This document shows positions 33,282 through 41,549 of a stretch of DNA of 54,227 bases, piece after piece. Source of the DNA: CAYJBP01 sp964372025 (GTDB lineage Bacteria > Bacillota > Dehalobacteriia > UBA4068); the NCBI GenBank assembly GCA_964372025.1, contig CAYJPF010000004.1:1-54227 (forward strand). Reading direction: 5' to 3'. The position numbers were made by a program, and so were the translations under genes. How positions within the stretch are numbered: position 1 is the first letter of the stretch; every line of letters starts with the position of its first letter. The notes beneath the pieces are model-generated. The model searched no databases. It saw only the letters and a program-made list of their open reading frames with translations, and was not told the origin of the DNA.

Positions 33282-34346
33282 ATGGAAAATAAAGAGCTAA
33301 TTTTGATTATGCCGCAGGCAAATAGTACTATACCGCCACGCCTAACAGAGCTGCTTGGCGATTGTTTGGCTAGCTATCAAATCGAGCAAACCTGGCTGAT
33401 GGCCGAGCAAATGAAGCCTTTATCAGGCCAAAAAATACTATTTATAATTAGCTTGGATGAGCAGGGCTTAAATTATGAATATTATCGTTTTTTGGCCAAA
33501 ATTAGGGGCAATAGCAATTTATTTAAAGATTGCCTAGCGGCCTTAATTATTGATGGCCAAAGCGAGCTTTATACCAAATCGATAGGCCGTGAGCTGGTTT
33601 TGGCTGCTAATCAGGCCGGTTGTGCCTTTATTGGCCGCCCTTTGGTCGAGGCTACCTTATCCCTAAATAATTTTGAGGTACAGGCCGAATTTAGCGGCTT
33701 TAGCCTTTTTGCCAGCTATCAAACGGCGGTTAATAATTTGCTAAAACGGCTTTTTATTAAGCAGCCGCCTTATTGTGCTGCCTCCAGCGATTTGCTGGTA
33801 ATCCATGCTGCCGCCCATGCCAAATCAAATACACATGCTTTGTGGTCGATGGTAAAAAGCCACTTAGATGGCTTAACTATTAAAGAAATTGGCTTGCGTA
33901 ACGGTTCGATGGTCGATTGCAGCGGCTGCCCCTATACTATGTGCCTGCATTATGGCGAGCGCTCCGATTGCTATTATGGCGGGATTATCACCACCGATTG
34001 CTACCCGGCTTTAGAAAAATCTAAGGCCTTGCTTTTATTATGCCCTAATTATAATGATGCTTTATCGGCCAATTTAACTGCCTTTATCAATCGCTTAACT
34101 GCCCTTTATCGGCGACAGCCCTTTTTTAGCAAGGCTGTTTTTGCGCTTATTGTTTCCGGCTATTCGGGCAGCGATATTTTGGCCGGCCAGATTATTTCCG
34201 GCCTATGCATGAATAAATCTTTTTTTCTGCCGCCTAATTTTTGCCTAATGCAAACCGCCAATTATCCGGGTAGCATCAATACTATTGCCGATATCGAAAA
34301 ACAAGCCGCCCTATTTGGCCAACAAATTCGAGAAATTTATAAATAA
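33282..34346 (+). CDS. Flavodoxin-like/FMN-reductase-type protein with Cys cluster, third gene of the cassette
   Basis: The 354-aa protein has two halves. The N-terminal half (1-150) is an alpha/beta domain I cannot assign. The C-terminal half resembles NADPH-dependent FMN reductases and iron-sulfur flavoproteins: HAKSNTHALWSMV like a flavin phosphate loop, then VDCSGCPYTMC and a further cysteine in ERSDC, and LLLLCPNYNDALSANLTAFINRL as in the family's substrate/dimer region. The CxxCxxxxC spacing suggests a metal or Fe-S site but is not diagnostic. It begins 17 bp after the LDH-like gene without a clear ribosome binding site and is the last gene before the speA promoter. Confidence 0.65.
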   Translation: MENKELILIMPQANSTIPPRLTELLGDCLASYQIEQTWLMAEQMKPLSGQKILFIISLDEQGLNYEYYRFLAKIRGNSNLFKDCLAALIIDGQSELYTKSIGRELVLAANQAGCAFIGRPLVEATLSLNNFEVQAEFSGFSLFASYQTAVNNLLKRLFIKQPPYCAASSDLLVIHAAAHAKSNTHALWSMVKSHLDGLTIKEIGLRNGSMVDCSGCPYTMCLHYGERSDCYYGGIITTDCYPALEKSKALLLLCPNYNDALSANLTAFINRLTALYRRQPFFSKAVFALIVSGYSGSDILAGQIISGLCMNKSFFLPPNFCLMQTANYPGSINTIADIEKQAALFGQQIREIYK

Positions 34347-34360
34347 TCAATGGCTAATTA

Positions 34361-34389
34361 TTGTAGTTTTTAAGGGGATATGTTATAAT
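34361..34389 (+). promoter_or_regulatory. Promoter of the speA operon
   Basis: TTGTAG (34361-34366), 17-bp spacer, TATAAT (34384-34389), with TG-T giving an extended -10. It lies in the 134-bp gap, so the polyamine genes have a start site separate from the cassette upstream. A small stem CCAGC/GCTGG follows in the leader. Confidence 0.7.
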
Positions 34390-34480
34390 TACTATATATG
34401 ATTATAATAATTTAAAGGCCATACAAACTCCCAGCTAGGGCTGGCTAGATGTTCTTAGATTTGCGCAGGAGGAAAATAAT

Positions 34481-35929
34481 TTGGACAAAAATAAGCAAAG
34501 TTATGCACCTATCAAAGAGGCTTTGCAGCATTTTTCGGAATTAAGGGTTGTGCCCTTTGATGTGCCCGGCCATAAAAGGGGCAAAGGTAATGATGAATTA
34601 AAAGCATTTTTAGGCGGCAAATGCCTGGAAATGGATGTAAACTCGATGAAGCCTTTGGATAATTTGGCGCATCCGGTTTCGGTTATTTATGAGGCAGAAG
34701 TTTTGGCCGCCCAGGCTTTTGGCGCAGGCCATGCCTTTTTTATGGTTAATGGTACTACTGCGGCTGTGCAAAATATGCTCTTTTTTAGCTTGCGGCGTGG
34801 CGATAAAGTTATTTTGCCGCGTAATGTTCATAAAAGCGTGGTTAATGCCCTGATTATTACCGGGGCTATTCCGGTTTATGTTAAGCAACCCTTGCATCCA
34901 AGCTTGCATATATCCCTAGGGATGCAGGTGGAGGAGGTTAAAAAGGCCATTGCCGAGCATCCCGATGCCAAGGCGGTTTTTTGCAATAGCCCTACCTATT
35001 ATGGTATTTGCTCCGATTTAAAAACAATAGCCCAATTGGCGCATCAGGCCAATATGCTGCTTTTAGTGGACGAGGCTCATGGCACCCATTTTAATTTTGG
35101 CGAGGGTTTTCCCATTTCGGCCATGGCAGCCGGTGCCGATTTAGCGGCAATTAGCATGCATAAATCGGGCTGCTCTTTAACCCAAAGCGCCTTTTTATTA
35201 AGTGGCCCCAATATCGATAAAGAGGCTTTGCGCCAAACCATCAACTTAACCCAAACCACCAGCGCCTCTTATTTATTGCTGGCCTCTTTGGATATTTCGC
35301 GCAAGAACTTGGCCTTAAATGGTCGCCAAATTTTTGAGCATGTTAAGCAAATGGCCTGCTATGCGCGGGAGGAAATTAATAAAATCGGCGCTTATTATGC
35401 CTATGGTGCCGAATTGATAGATAATGATACCGTCTTTGATTTTGATTTAAGCAAGCTAGCGGTAGCCACCGCCGGCAGCGGTTTATCAGGCATGGAAGTT
35501 TATGATATTTTGCGTGATGAATATGATATCCAAATCGAATTTGGCGATATTTCCAATATTTTGGCCTATATTTCGGTAGGGGATAAAGAGCAGCATATCG
35601 AGCGCTTAGTAGGCGCTTTAGCCGAAATTGCCCGCCGTTTTAGCAAAGAAAAACGCGAACTTTTACTATATCCTTTGCCCCAAACCTTAGTTGCTATTAG
35701 CCCGCAGGAGGCCTATTATGGCGCAAAAGTTTCGGTGCCAATTGAGCAAACCATAGGCAAAATTATGGGCGAGATAGCCATGTGCTATCCACCCGGTATC
35801 CCAATTTTAGCGCCCGGCGAATTAATCAATGCCGAGGCTATCGAGTATATTCGCTATGCTAAGGAAATTGGCTGCTCGATTATCGGCACCCATGATCCGG
35901 AAGTAAAACATTTAGCGGTTTTGAGGTGA
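34481..35929 (+). CDS. speA: Arginine (Orn/Lys/Arg) decarboxylase, PLP fold-I short form
   Basis: The 482-aa protein is the short Bacillus-type member of the fold-I Orn/Lys/Arg decarboxylases. It shows FDVPGHKRG at the N-terminus, FMVNGTTAA, the cofactor aspartate D197 in VDEAHGTHF and the PLP lysine K228 in SMHKS. The C-terminal domain includes CYPPGIPILAPGE. Arginine as substrate, giving agmatine, is inferred from the linked agmatinase; lysine or ornithine is possible. It begins with TTG 34481 behind AGGAGG (34467-34472). speE starts 4 bp after its stop. It heads the operon speA-speE-speB-dehydrogenase-decarboxylase. Confidence 0.9.
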   Translation: MDKNKQSYAPIKEALQHFSELRVVPFDVPGHKRGKGNDELKAFLGGKCLEMDVNSMKPLDNLAHPVSVIYEAEVLAAQAFGAGHAFFMVNGTTAAVQNMLFFSLRRGDKVILPRNVHKSVVNALIITGAIPVYVKQPLHPSLHISLGMQVEEVKKAIAEHPDAKAVFCNSPTYYGICSDLKTIAQLAHQANMLLLVDEAHGTHFNFGEGFPISAMAAGADLAAISMHKSGCSLTQSAFLLSGPNIDKEALRQTINLTQTTSASYLLLASLDISRKNLALNGRQIFEHVKQMACYAREEINKIGAYYAYGAELIDNDTVFDFDLSKLAVATAGSGLSGMEVYDILRDEYDIQIEFGDISNILAYISVGDKEQHIERLVGALAEIARRFSKEKRELLLYPLPQTLVAISPQEAYYGAKVSVPIEQTIGKIMGEIAMCYPPGIPILAPGELINAEAIEYIRYAKEIGCSIIGTHDPEVKHLAVLR

Positions 35930-35933
35930 TTTT

Positions 35934-36785
35934 ATGGATTTATGGTTTTCGGAATATCATACAGATAATGTGCGCCTATCAATTAGGGTAGACGAGCATT
36001 TATACACTTCGCAAAGCCTGTACCAGCGTATTGATGTATTTTCCTCGCCCGATTATGGCCGCTTTTTAACCTTAGACGGATATATGATGCTAACCGAAAA
36101 GGACGAGTTTATTTATCATGAAATGATGGCTCATGTGCCGATGGCAGTGCATCCTAATGTTAAAAAGGTGCTGCTAATCGGGGCAGGGGATGGCGGCACG
36201 GTGCGCGAAATTTTGCGCTATAATACCGTAGAACATATCGATTTGGTTGAAATTGATAAAGAAGTGATGGATGTATGTCGCAAATTCTTACCTTTTACGG
36301 CCGCCGGTTTAGATGATGAGCGGGTAAATATTCATGTAGAAGATGGTATGCGTTATGTACGCAGGGTTAAGGATTTTTATGATTTGATTATTGTTGATTC
36401 CACCGATCCTTTTGGCCCCGGCGAAGGCCTTTTTTCCAAGGAATTTTATGGTAATTGCTATAAGGCCTTAAACGAAAATGGGATTATGGTTAATCAGCAG
36501 GAAAGCCCTTTTTATCATAAGGATGCCTTAGCTGTGCAAAGGGCGCATCGTAATATTGTGCAATCATTCCCGTTTAGCATGGCTTATCAGGCGCATATCC
36601 CCACCTATCCCTCGGGATTATGGCTATTTGGCTTTTCGTCTAAAAATTATCATCCCCTGCGCGATTTTAGGGAGCAGGCCTGGAAAGATTTAAAAATTAA
36701 AACCCGCTATTATAATACTCAATTGCATCGGGGCGCTTTTGCCCTGCCCAATTATGTGGAAGATTTATTAAAAGGAGTAGAATAA
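35934..36785 (+). CDS. speE: Spermidine synthase (aminopropyltransferase)
   Basis: SpeE transfers an aminopropyl group from decarboxylated S-adenosylmethionine to putrescine, giving spermidine and MTA. The 283-aa protein has the N-terminal beta domain (LWFSEYHTDNVRLSIRV), the cofactor loop LLIGAGDGGTVREIL, LVEIDKEV, and the catalytic VDSTDPFGPGEGLFSKEFY. All appear intact. It ends overlapping speB (TAATG). No speD, needed to make its donor, is found in the window, and a second spermidine route lies just downstream. It may be a true spermidine synthase or a related aminopropyltransferase with a different acceptor. Confidence 0.92.
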   Translation: MDLWFSEYHTDNVRLSIRVDEHLYTSQSLYQRIDVFSSPDYGRFLTLDGYMMLTEKDEFIYHEMMAHVPMAVHPNVKKVLLIGAGDGGTVREILRYNTVEHIDLVEIDKEVMDVCRKFLPFTAAGLDDERVNIHVEDGMRYVRRVKDFYDLIIVDSTDPFGPGEGLFSKEFYGNCYKALNENGIMVNQQESPFYHKDALAVQRAHRNIVQSFPFSMAYQAHIPTYPSGLWLFGFSSKNYHPLRDFREQAWKDLKIKTRYYNTQLHRGAFALPNYVEDLLKGVE

Positions 36786-37648
36786 TGCTAAAAAGTAAAC
36801 ATGCTACTTTTTTTGATTGCGGCACTGATTATCAGGCTGCTGATATTGTAATTTTTGGTGCACCTTTTGATTCGACAACTTCTTTTAGGCCGGGCACCAG
36901 ATTGGCGGCTGCCACCATGCGCTTAGAAAGCTTTGGCTTAGAAACTTATAGCCCCGATTTGGATTTGGATTTGGCCGATTACAGCATCTGTGATGCCGGT
37001 GATTTAGAATTGCCTTTTGGCAATAGCGAGCAAGCTCTGGACTTAATAGCTGAGCAGGTTAGCCAAATTGCTGCTGATCATAAAATCCCGTTAATGATAG
37101 GCGGCGAGCATTTAGTAAGCTTAGGGGCGATTAAAGCTTTGCATCAAAAGTATCCCGATTTGGCGATTATCCATTTTGATGCCCATACCGATTTGCGCGA
37201 GGCTTATTTGGGGCAAAGCTTATCCCATGCCTCGGTAATGCGCCTGGCCTGGCAATTGCTAGGTGATGGCCGAATTTGGCAATTTGGTATACGTTCCGGC
37301 GAGCGGCAGGAATTTGAATTTGCTGCTAAACATACCCATTTATGCGCCAATAATTTCGACGATTTGGCTTTGGCAATTGGCCAAAATCAAAAGCGCCCGA
37401 TTTATCTAAGCATAGATTTAGATATCCTAGACCCATCCTTTTTCCCGGGCACAGGCACGCCGGAGGCCGGCGGGGTTTGTGTGCATGCCTTATTTGCGGC
37501 GCTAAAAGATTTAAGTGGGCTAAATATTATCGGTTGCGATATCAATGAATTAGCCCCCAATTATGATTTAAGCGGAGCATCAACGGCGGTTGCCAATAAG
37601 GTATTGCGTGAATTATTGCTAAATCTGTTAAAAAATAAGGAGGATTAA
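36785..37648 (+). CDS. speB: Agmatinase (ureohydrolase family)
   Basis: The 287-aa ureohydrolase has all six manganese ligands: H109 (GGEHLVS), D132, H134 and D136 (FDAHTD), and D211 and D213 (SIDLDILDP). With speA upstream the expected reaction is agmatine to putrescine and urea. Members of this family can also hydrolyse aminopropylagmatine, so with the next two genes the order of steps could differ. It shares one base with the speE stop and is followed by 1 bp and the dehydrogenase gene. Confidence 0.92.
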   Translation: MLKSKHATFFDCGTDYQAADIVIFGAPFDSTTSFRPGTRLAAATMRLESFGLETYSPDLDLDLADYSICDAGDLELPFGNSEQALDLIAEQVSQIAADHKIPLMIGGEHLVSLGAIKALHQKYPDLAIIHFDAHTDLREAYLGQSLSHASVMRLAWQLLGDGRIWQFGIRSGERQEFEFAAKHTHLCANNFDDLALAIGQNQKRPIYLSIDLDILDPSFFPGTGTPEAGGVCVHALFAALKDLSGLNIIGCDINELAPNYDLSGASTAVANKVLRELLLNLLKNKED

Positions 37649-37649
37649 A

Positions 37650-38855
37650 ATGGCGAAGATTATGATTATCGGTGCAGGTGGCGTGGCTAATGTGGCTGCC
37701 CATAAATGTGCACAAAACAGTGATGTTTTTGGGGAAATGATGATAGCCAGCCGTACCAAATCAAAATGTGATGATATTAAAAAGGCTATCGAGGCTAAAG
37801 GCACTAAAACCTTAATTACTACGGCTCAGATTGATGCCGATGATGTAGCTGCTTTAACTGCCCTTTTAGAGCAGGAAAAGCCGGCTTTGGTATTAAACTT
37901 GGCCTTGCCTTATCAGGATTTACCGATTATGGATGCCTGCTTGGCCGCCAAAATTAACTATATGGATACCGCCAATTATGAGCCGCCGGATCAAGCCAAA
38001 TTTGAGTATAGCTGGCAATGGGCTTATAAAGAGCGCTATCAACAAGCCGGGATAACCGCCCTTTTAGGTAGTGGTTTTGATCCGGGGGTAACTTCGGTTT
38101 TTGCAGCTTATGCCTTAAAGCATCATTTTGATCAAATTGATTATATCGATATCTTGGATTGTAATGGCGGCGATCATGGCTATCCTTTTGCTACCAATTT
38201 TAATCCCGAGATTAATATTCGTGAAGTTAGCGCCAAGGGCAGCTATTGGCAAGATGGCGCCTGGGTAGAAACCGAGCCGATGGAAATTAAACGCGAATAT
38301 AATTTCCCGGAAATTGGCCAAAAAGATATGTATTTGCTGCATCATGAGGAAATTGAATCCTTGGCAATTAATATACCGGGCGTAAAAAGAATTCGCTTTT
38401 TTATGACTTTTGGCCAAAGCTATTTAACCCATTTGCAATGCCTGGAAAATGTAGGCATGACCTCCATCGAGCCAATTGATTATGAGGGCAAGCAAATTAT
38501 CCCCTTGCAATTTTTAAAAGCGGTTTTGCCGGATCCTTCATCTTTAGGGCCACGTACCAAGGGCAAAACCAATATTGGCTGCATTTTCCAAGGCCAAAAA
38601 GATGGCAAGCCAAAAACTTATTATATCTATAATGTTTGCGATCATCAGGAATGTTATCAAGAGGTTGGCTCGCAGGCGGTATCTTATACCACCGGTGTGC
38701 CGGCCATGATTGGGGCGATGATGCTAATGCAGGGCATTTGGCAAGGCCCCGGCGTATTTAATATCGAAGAATTCGATCCCGACCCATTTATGGAGCAGTT
38801 AAACCGCTGCGGCCTACCCTGGCAGGAAAGTTTTAATCCCGATTTAGTAGATTAG
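37650..38855 (+). CDS. Carboxynorspermidine/carboxyspermidine dehydrogenase (saccharopine dehydrogenase family)
   Basis: The 401-aa protein has an N-terminal Rossmann fold (IMIIGAGGVANVAAHKC) and the ALLGSGFDPGVTSVFAAY segment typical of this branch of the saccharopine dehydrogenase family. The enzyme condenses aspartate semialdehyde with a diamine and reduces the imine with NADPH: putrescine gives carboxyspermidine, agmatine would give carboxyaminopropylagmatine. Its place between speB and the cognate decarboxylase supports the polyamine role over lysine metabolism. GGAGG precedes the ATG. Substrate choice cannot be read from the motifs. Confidence 0.9.
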   Translation: MAKIMIIGAGGVANVAAHKCAQNSDVFGEMMIASRTKSKCDDIKKAIEAKGTKTLITTAQIDADDVAALTALLEQEKPALVLNLALPYQDLPIMDACLAAKINYMDTANYEPPDQAKFEYSWQWAYKERYQQAGITALLGSGFDPGVTSVFAAYALKHHFDQIDYIDILDCNGGDHGYPFATNFNPEINIREVSAKGSYWQDGAWVETEPMEIKREYNFPEIGQKDMYLLHHEEIESLAINIPGVKRIRFFMTFGQSYLTHLQCLENVGMTSIEPIDYEGKQIIPLQFLKAVLPDPSSLGPRTKGKTNIGCIFQGQKDGKPKTYYIYNVCDHQECYQEVGSQAVSYTTGVPAMIGAMMLMQGIWQGPGVFNIEEFDPDPFMEQLNRCGLPWQESFNPDLVD

Positions 38856-38862
38856 ATTATAT

Positions 38863-38936
38863 GGGGCTGTCGTAAATTGCGACAGCCCCAAAAAATTAAA
38901 AGTTTCTTTGCTTACTTTCTTTACAAAGAAAGTAAG
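38863..38936. repeat. Two hairpins between the dehydrogenase and decarboxylase genes
   Basis: GGGGCTGTCG/CGACAGCCCC (38863-38872 and 38880-38889) is followed by an A run, so it is a terminator shape only on the minus strand. A second stem, CTTACTTTCTTT/AAAGAAAGTAAG (38911-38936), lies just before the decarboxylase ribosome binding site. Both resemble hairpins elsewhere in the window (23855-23883 and 9456-9479). They could tune expression of the last gene of the operon. Confidence 0.7.
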
Positions 38937-38958
38937 GATCTTTAAAAAGGAGGCCAAA

Positions 38959-40083
38959 ATGTTCAAAACAGAAAATATCCAAACCCCGGCCTATGTAGTA
39001 GTAGAAGAATTACTGGTAAAAAACCTAGAGATTTTACAACAAGTAAAAAAAGCAACAAACTGCAAAATCCTCTTAGCCCAAAAGGCCTTTTCGATGTTTC
39101 ATTATTATCCCTTAATAGCTAACTATTTGGATGGGGTAACCGCCAGCGGCCTTTTTGAGGCTAAACTTGGGCATCAGCATTTTAAAAAGGAAAACCATGT
39201 ATTTGCCGCCGCCTATCGTGATGATGAAATGGCCGAAATTGTCCAAATTTGCGACCATATTAGTTTTAATTCGGCTTATCAATGGCATAAGTTTAAAGAG
39301 CAAGTATTGGCGGCCGGGCGTTCATGCTCATTGCGGATAAATCCCGAATGTTCTACCCAGGAAGGGGCTATTTACGACCCTTGCGCTAAAGGCTCGCGCT
39401 TAGGAATTACCGCTGCCAATTTTAGCAAAAATTTATTAGATGGCTTAGATGGCTTGCATTTTCATACCTTATGCGAGCAAAATGCCGATGCCTTATGCCA
39501 AACTTTAGCTGCGGTTGAGCAAAAATTTGGCGCATATTTGCCCCAAATGCGCTGGCTTAATTTTGGCGGTGGCCATCATATTAGCCGCGCAGATTATGAT
39601 TTGGATTTATTGATAAACTTGATTAATAAATGGCAAAATAAATATGACCTGCAGGTTTATTTAGAGCCGGGCGAGGCCATTGCCCTTAATGCCGGTTTTT
39701 TGGTTACAAAGGTTTTGGATATTATTGATAATGACCTAAAAGTTGCCATATTAGATACATCTGCTGCCTGCCATATGCCCGATGTTTTGGAAATGCCTTA
39801 TCGGCCGCCTTTAGTAAATAGTGGCGTAGAAGGCGAGAAGGCTTATGATTATCGTTTAGGCGGCCCTACCTGCCTAGCAGGGGATATTATTGGCGATTAT
39901 TCTTTTGATCAACCATTAAAGCATGGCGATATCCTAACTTTTGCCGATATGGCTATTTATTCTTTTGTTAAAAATAATACTTTTAACGGTATTAATTTAC
40001 CTTGTATTTATGCAGCTAAAGATGGTGATTTGCAATTAATTAAGCAATTTGGCTATCCGGATTTTTATAATCGCTTGTCTTAA
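38959..40083 (+). CDS. nspC: Carboxynorspermidine/carboxyspermidine decarboxylase
   Basis: The 374-aa fold-III PLP enzyme removes the carboxyl group from carboxyspermidine or carboxynorspermidine. The PLP lysine is K42 (LLAQKAFSMF), followed by the barrel motifs LRINPECS, LHFHTLCEQ and NFGGGHHISRADYD, and in the C-terminal domain LGGPTCLAGDIIGDY, equivalent to the decarboxylase cysteine-aspartate region. I set the start at ATG 38959 behind AAAGGAGG; an in-frame ATG at 38908 falls in the hairpin region. It closes the spermidine route begun by the preceding dehydrogenase. Confidence 0.93.
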   Translation: MFKTENIQTPAYVVVEELLVKNLEILQQVKKATNCKILLAQKAFSMFHYYPLIANYLDGVTASGLFEAKLGHQHFKKENHVFAAAYRDDEMAEIVQICDHISFNSAYQWHKFKEQVLAAGRSCSLRINPECSTQEGAIYDPCAKGSRLGITAANFSKNLLDGLDGLHFHTLCEQNADALCQTLAAVEQKFGAYLPQMRWLNFGGGHHISRADYDLDLLINLINKWQNKYDLQVYLEPGEAIALNAGFLVTKVLDIIDNDLKVAILDTSAACHMPDVLEMPYRPPLVNSGVEGEKAYDYRLGGPTCLAGDIIGDYSFDQPLKHGDILTFADMAIYSFVKNNTFNGINLPCIYAAKDGDLQLIKQFGYPDFYNRLS

Positions 40084-40103
40084 TGCATATAATATGGTAA
40101 AAT
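40075..40103 (+). promoter_or_regulatory. Probable promoter of the def operon
   Basis: TTGTCT (40075-40080), 17-bp spacer, TAAAAT (40098-40103) with an extended TG-G, 32 bp before the def start. It overlaps the end of nspC. Confidence 0.45.
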
Positions 40104-40134
40104 ATAAGTTAAGACAAAAATGCGGAGGAAAAAT

Positions 40135-40596
40135 ATGAGTGCCATTCGGCAAATAGTTAAATTAGGGGATCCGATTTTAAGGCAAGATGCTCAAACCGTT
40201 AAGCGTTTTGGCCTTCAATTGCATATTTTGCTTGATGATATGGCCAAAACCATGTATGCATCCAATGGGGTGGGCTTAGCTGCGCCGCAAATTGGGGTTA
40301 GTAAAAGGGTTGTGGTTATTGATGATCATGATCAAAGTGGTTTAATCGAATTAATTAATCCCGAAATTGTGACTAAAGAAGGCAATGAACTTGATGTGGA
40401 ATACTGCCTTTCGGTGCCAAACCGAGGCGGCGAAGTGGAAAGAGCTACCAAAATTATCGTTAATGCCCAAGATCGCTTTGGCGAAGAATATGTATATGAA
40501 GTTGAAGATTTTTTGGCAAGGATTTTTCAGCATGAAATAGACCACCTAAACGGTCAGTTATTTGTGGATATAATGAAGCGAGAGGTGAAAGATTAA
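40135..40596 (+). CDS. def: Peptide deformylase
   Basis: Def removes the formyl group from new proteins. The 153-aa enzyme has motif 1 GVGLAAPQIG, motif 3 QHEIDHLNG (H133, E134, H137) and the metal cysteine C91. Motif 2, normally EGCLS, reads EYCLS here, a change next to the metal ligand. I chose ATG 40135 because GGAGG lies 8 bp upstream; an ATG at 40120 precedes the ribosome binding site. The stop overlaps the fmt start (TAATG), the standard def-fmt coupling. Confidence 0.95.
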   Translation: MSAIRQIVKLGDPILRQDAQTVKRFGLQLHILLDDMAKTMYASNGVGLAAPQIGVSKRVVVIDDHDQSGLIELINPEIVTKEGNELDVEYCLSVPNRGGEVERATKIIVNAQDRFGEEYVYEVEDFLARIFQHEIDHLNGQLFVDIMKREVKD

Positions 40597-41522
40597 TGCG
40601 CTTTATCTATATGGGTAGCCCCGATTTTGCGGTTAAGCCCTTAGAGCATTTAATCGCCCAAGGCTTTAGGCCTCAGGCTATTTTTTCGCGCCCGGATAAG
40701 CCTAAGGGTAGGGGCGGCAAAATGCAGCCCACTGCCGTTAAAGCAGCAGGTTTAGCCCTGGATATCCCGGTATTTACGCCTGCCAATATCAATAGCCCTG
40801 AAGCAATTGAGCAAATTAAGCAATTTAAGCCCGATCTTTTGGTGGTGGTGGCCTATGGTCAAATCCTCAAAAAAGAGCTTTTGGCTTTGCCGCCTAAAGG
40901 CTCGGTTAATTTGCATGCCTCGCTTTTGCCTGCTTATCGTGGTGCTGCCCCCATTCAAAGGGCAATTATGAATGGCGAAACGCTAACTGGCATCACCACC
41001 ATGTATTTGGCCGAAGGCCTAGATAGCGGTGATATGATTCTTAAAGCCGAGGTAGCAATCAGCCCCGAGGATACCGCCGGCAGCTTACATGATAAATTAG
41101 CAGCTACCGGTAGTGAACTTTTGGCGCAAACTTTGGCCTTAATCGCCGCAAATCAAGTAAAACCGATTGCCCAAAATCATGATTTAGCCACCTATGCGGC
41201 GATTTTAACTGCCGAGGACGAAATTATTAATTGGCAGCAATCGGCGCAAATTATTTATAATCAAATTAGGGGCTTAAGCCCTTTTCCCAAAGCTTATACC
41301 TACTATAAGCAAAAGCGGCTGAAGGTATTGGCTGCTAGCTGGCGCCCTAAGCGCTTTGAGGCCGCAGCCGGCCAAATTGTAGCTATCGATCGCCAAGGTA
41401 TTTGGCTGGCTACCGCCGATGACGAAATTTGCCTAATCGAGGTTCAACCCGAAGGCAAGGCCAAGATGGAGGCTGCGGCTTTTGCTCGTGGCTCGGATAT
41501 TGCCGTTGGTATGCAACTGTAA
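40596..41522 (+). CDS. fmt: Methionyl-tRNA formyltransferase
   Basis: Fmt formylates initiator Met-tRNA using 10-formyl-tetrahydrofolate. The 308-aa protein has the SPDFAVKPLEHL start, the catalytic N105 and H107 in NLHASLLPAYRGAAPIQRAI, the DSGDMIL segment with the catalytic aspartate, and a C-terminal OB-type domain (about 205-308). It is coupled to def by a one-base overlap. The next gene begins 27 bp later. Confidence 0.97.
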   Translation: MRFIYMGSPDFAVKPLEHLIAQGFRPQAIFSRPDKPKGRGGKMQPTAVKAAGLALDIPVFTPANINSPEAIEQIKQFKPDLLVVVAYGQILKKELLALPPKGSVNLHASLLPAYRGAAPIQRAIMNGETLTGITTMYLAEGLDSGDMILKAEVAISPEDTAGSLHDKLAATGSELLAQTLALIAANQVKPIAQNHDLATYAAILTAEDEIINWQQSAQIIYNQIRGLSPFPKAYTYYKQKRLKVLAASWRPKRFEAAAGQIVAIDRQGIWLATADDEICLIEVQPEGKAKMEAAAFARGSDIAVGMQL

Positions 41523-41549
41523 GCTTATTAGTTATTAAGGAGGATATTT

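Noticed and set aside
37650..38855. Lysine-pathway saccharopine dehydrogenase
   Set aside because: The gene lies between agmatinase and a carboxy(nor)spermidine decarboxylase, so the polyamine branch of the family is the better reading.
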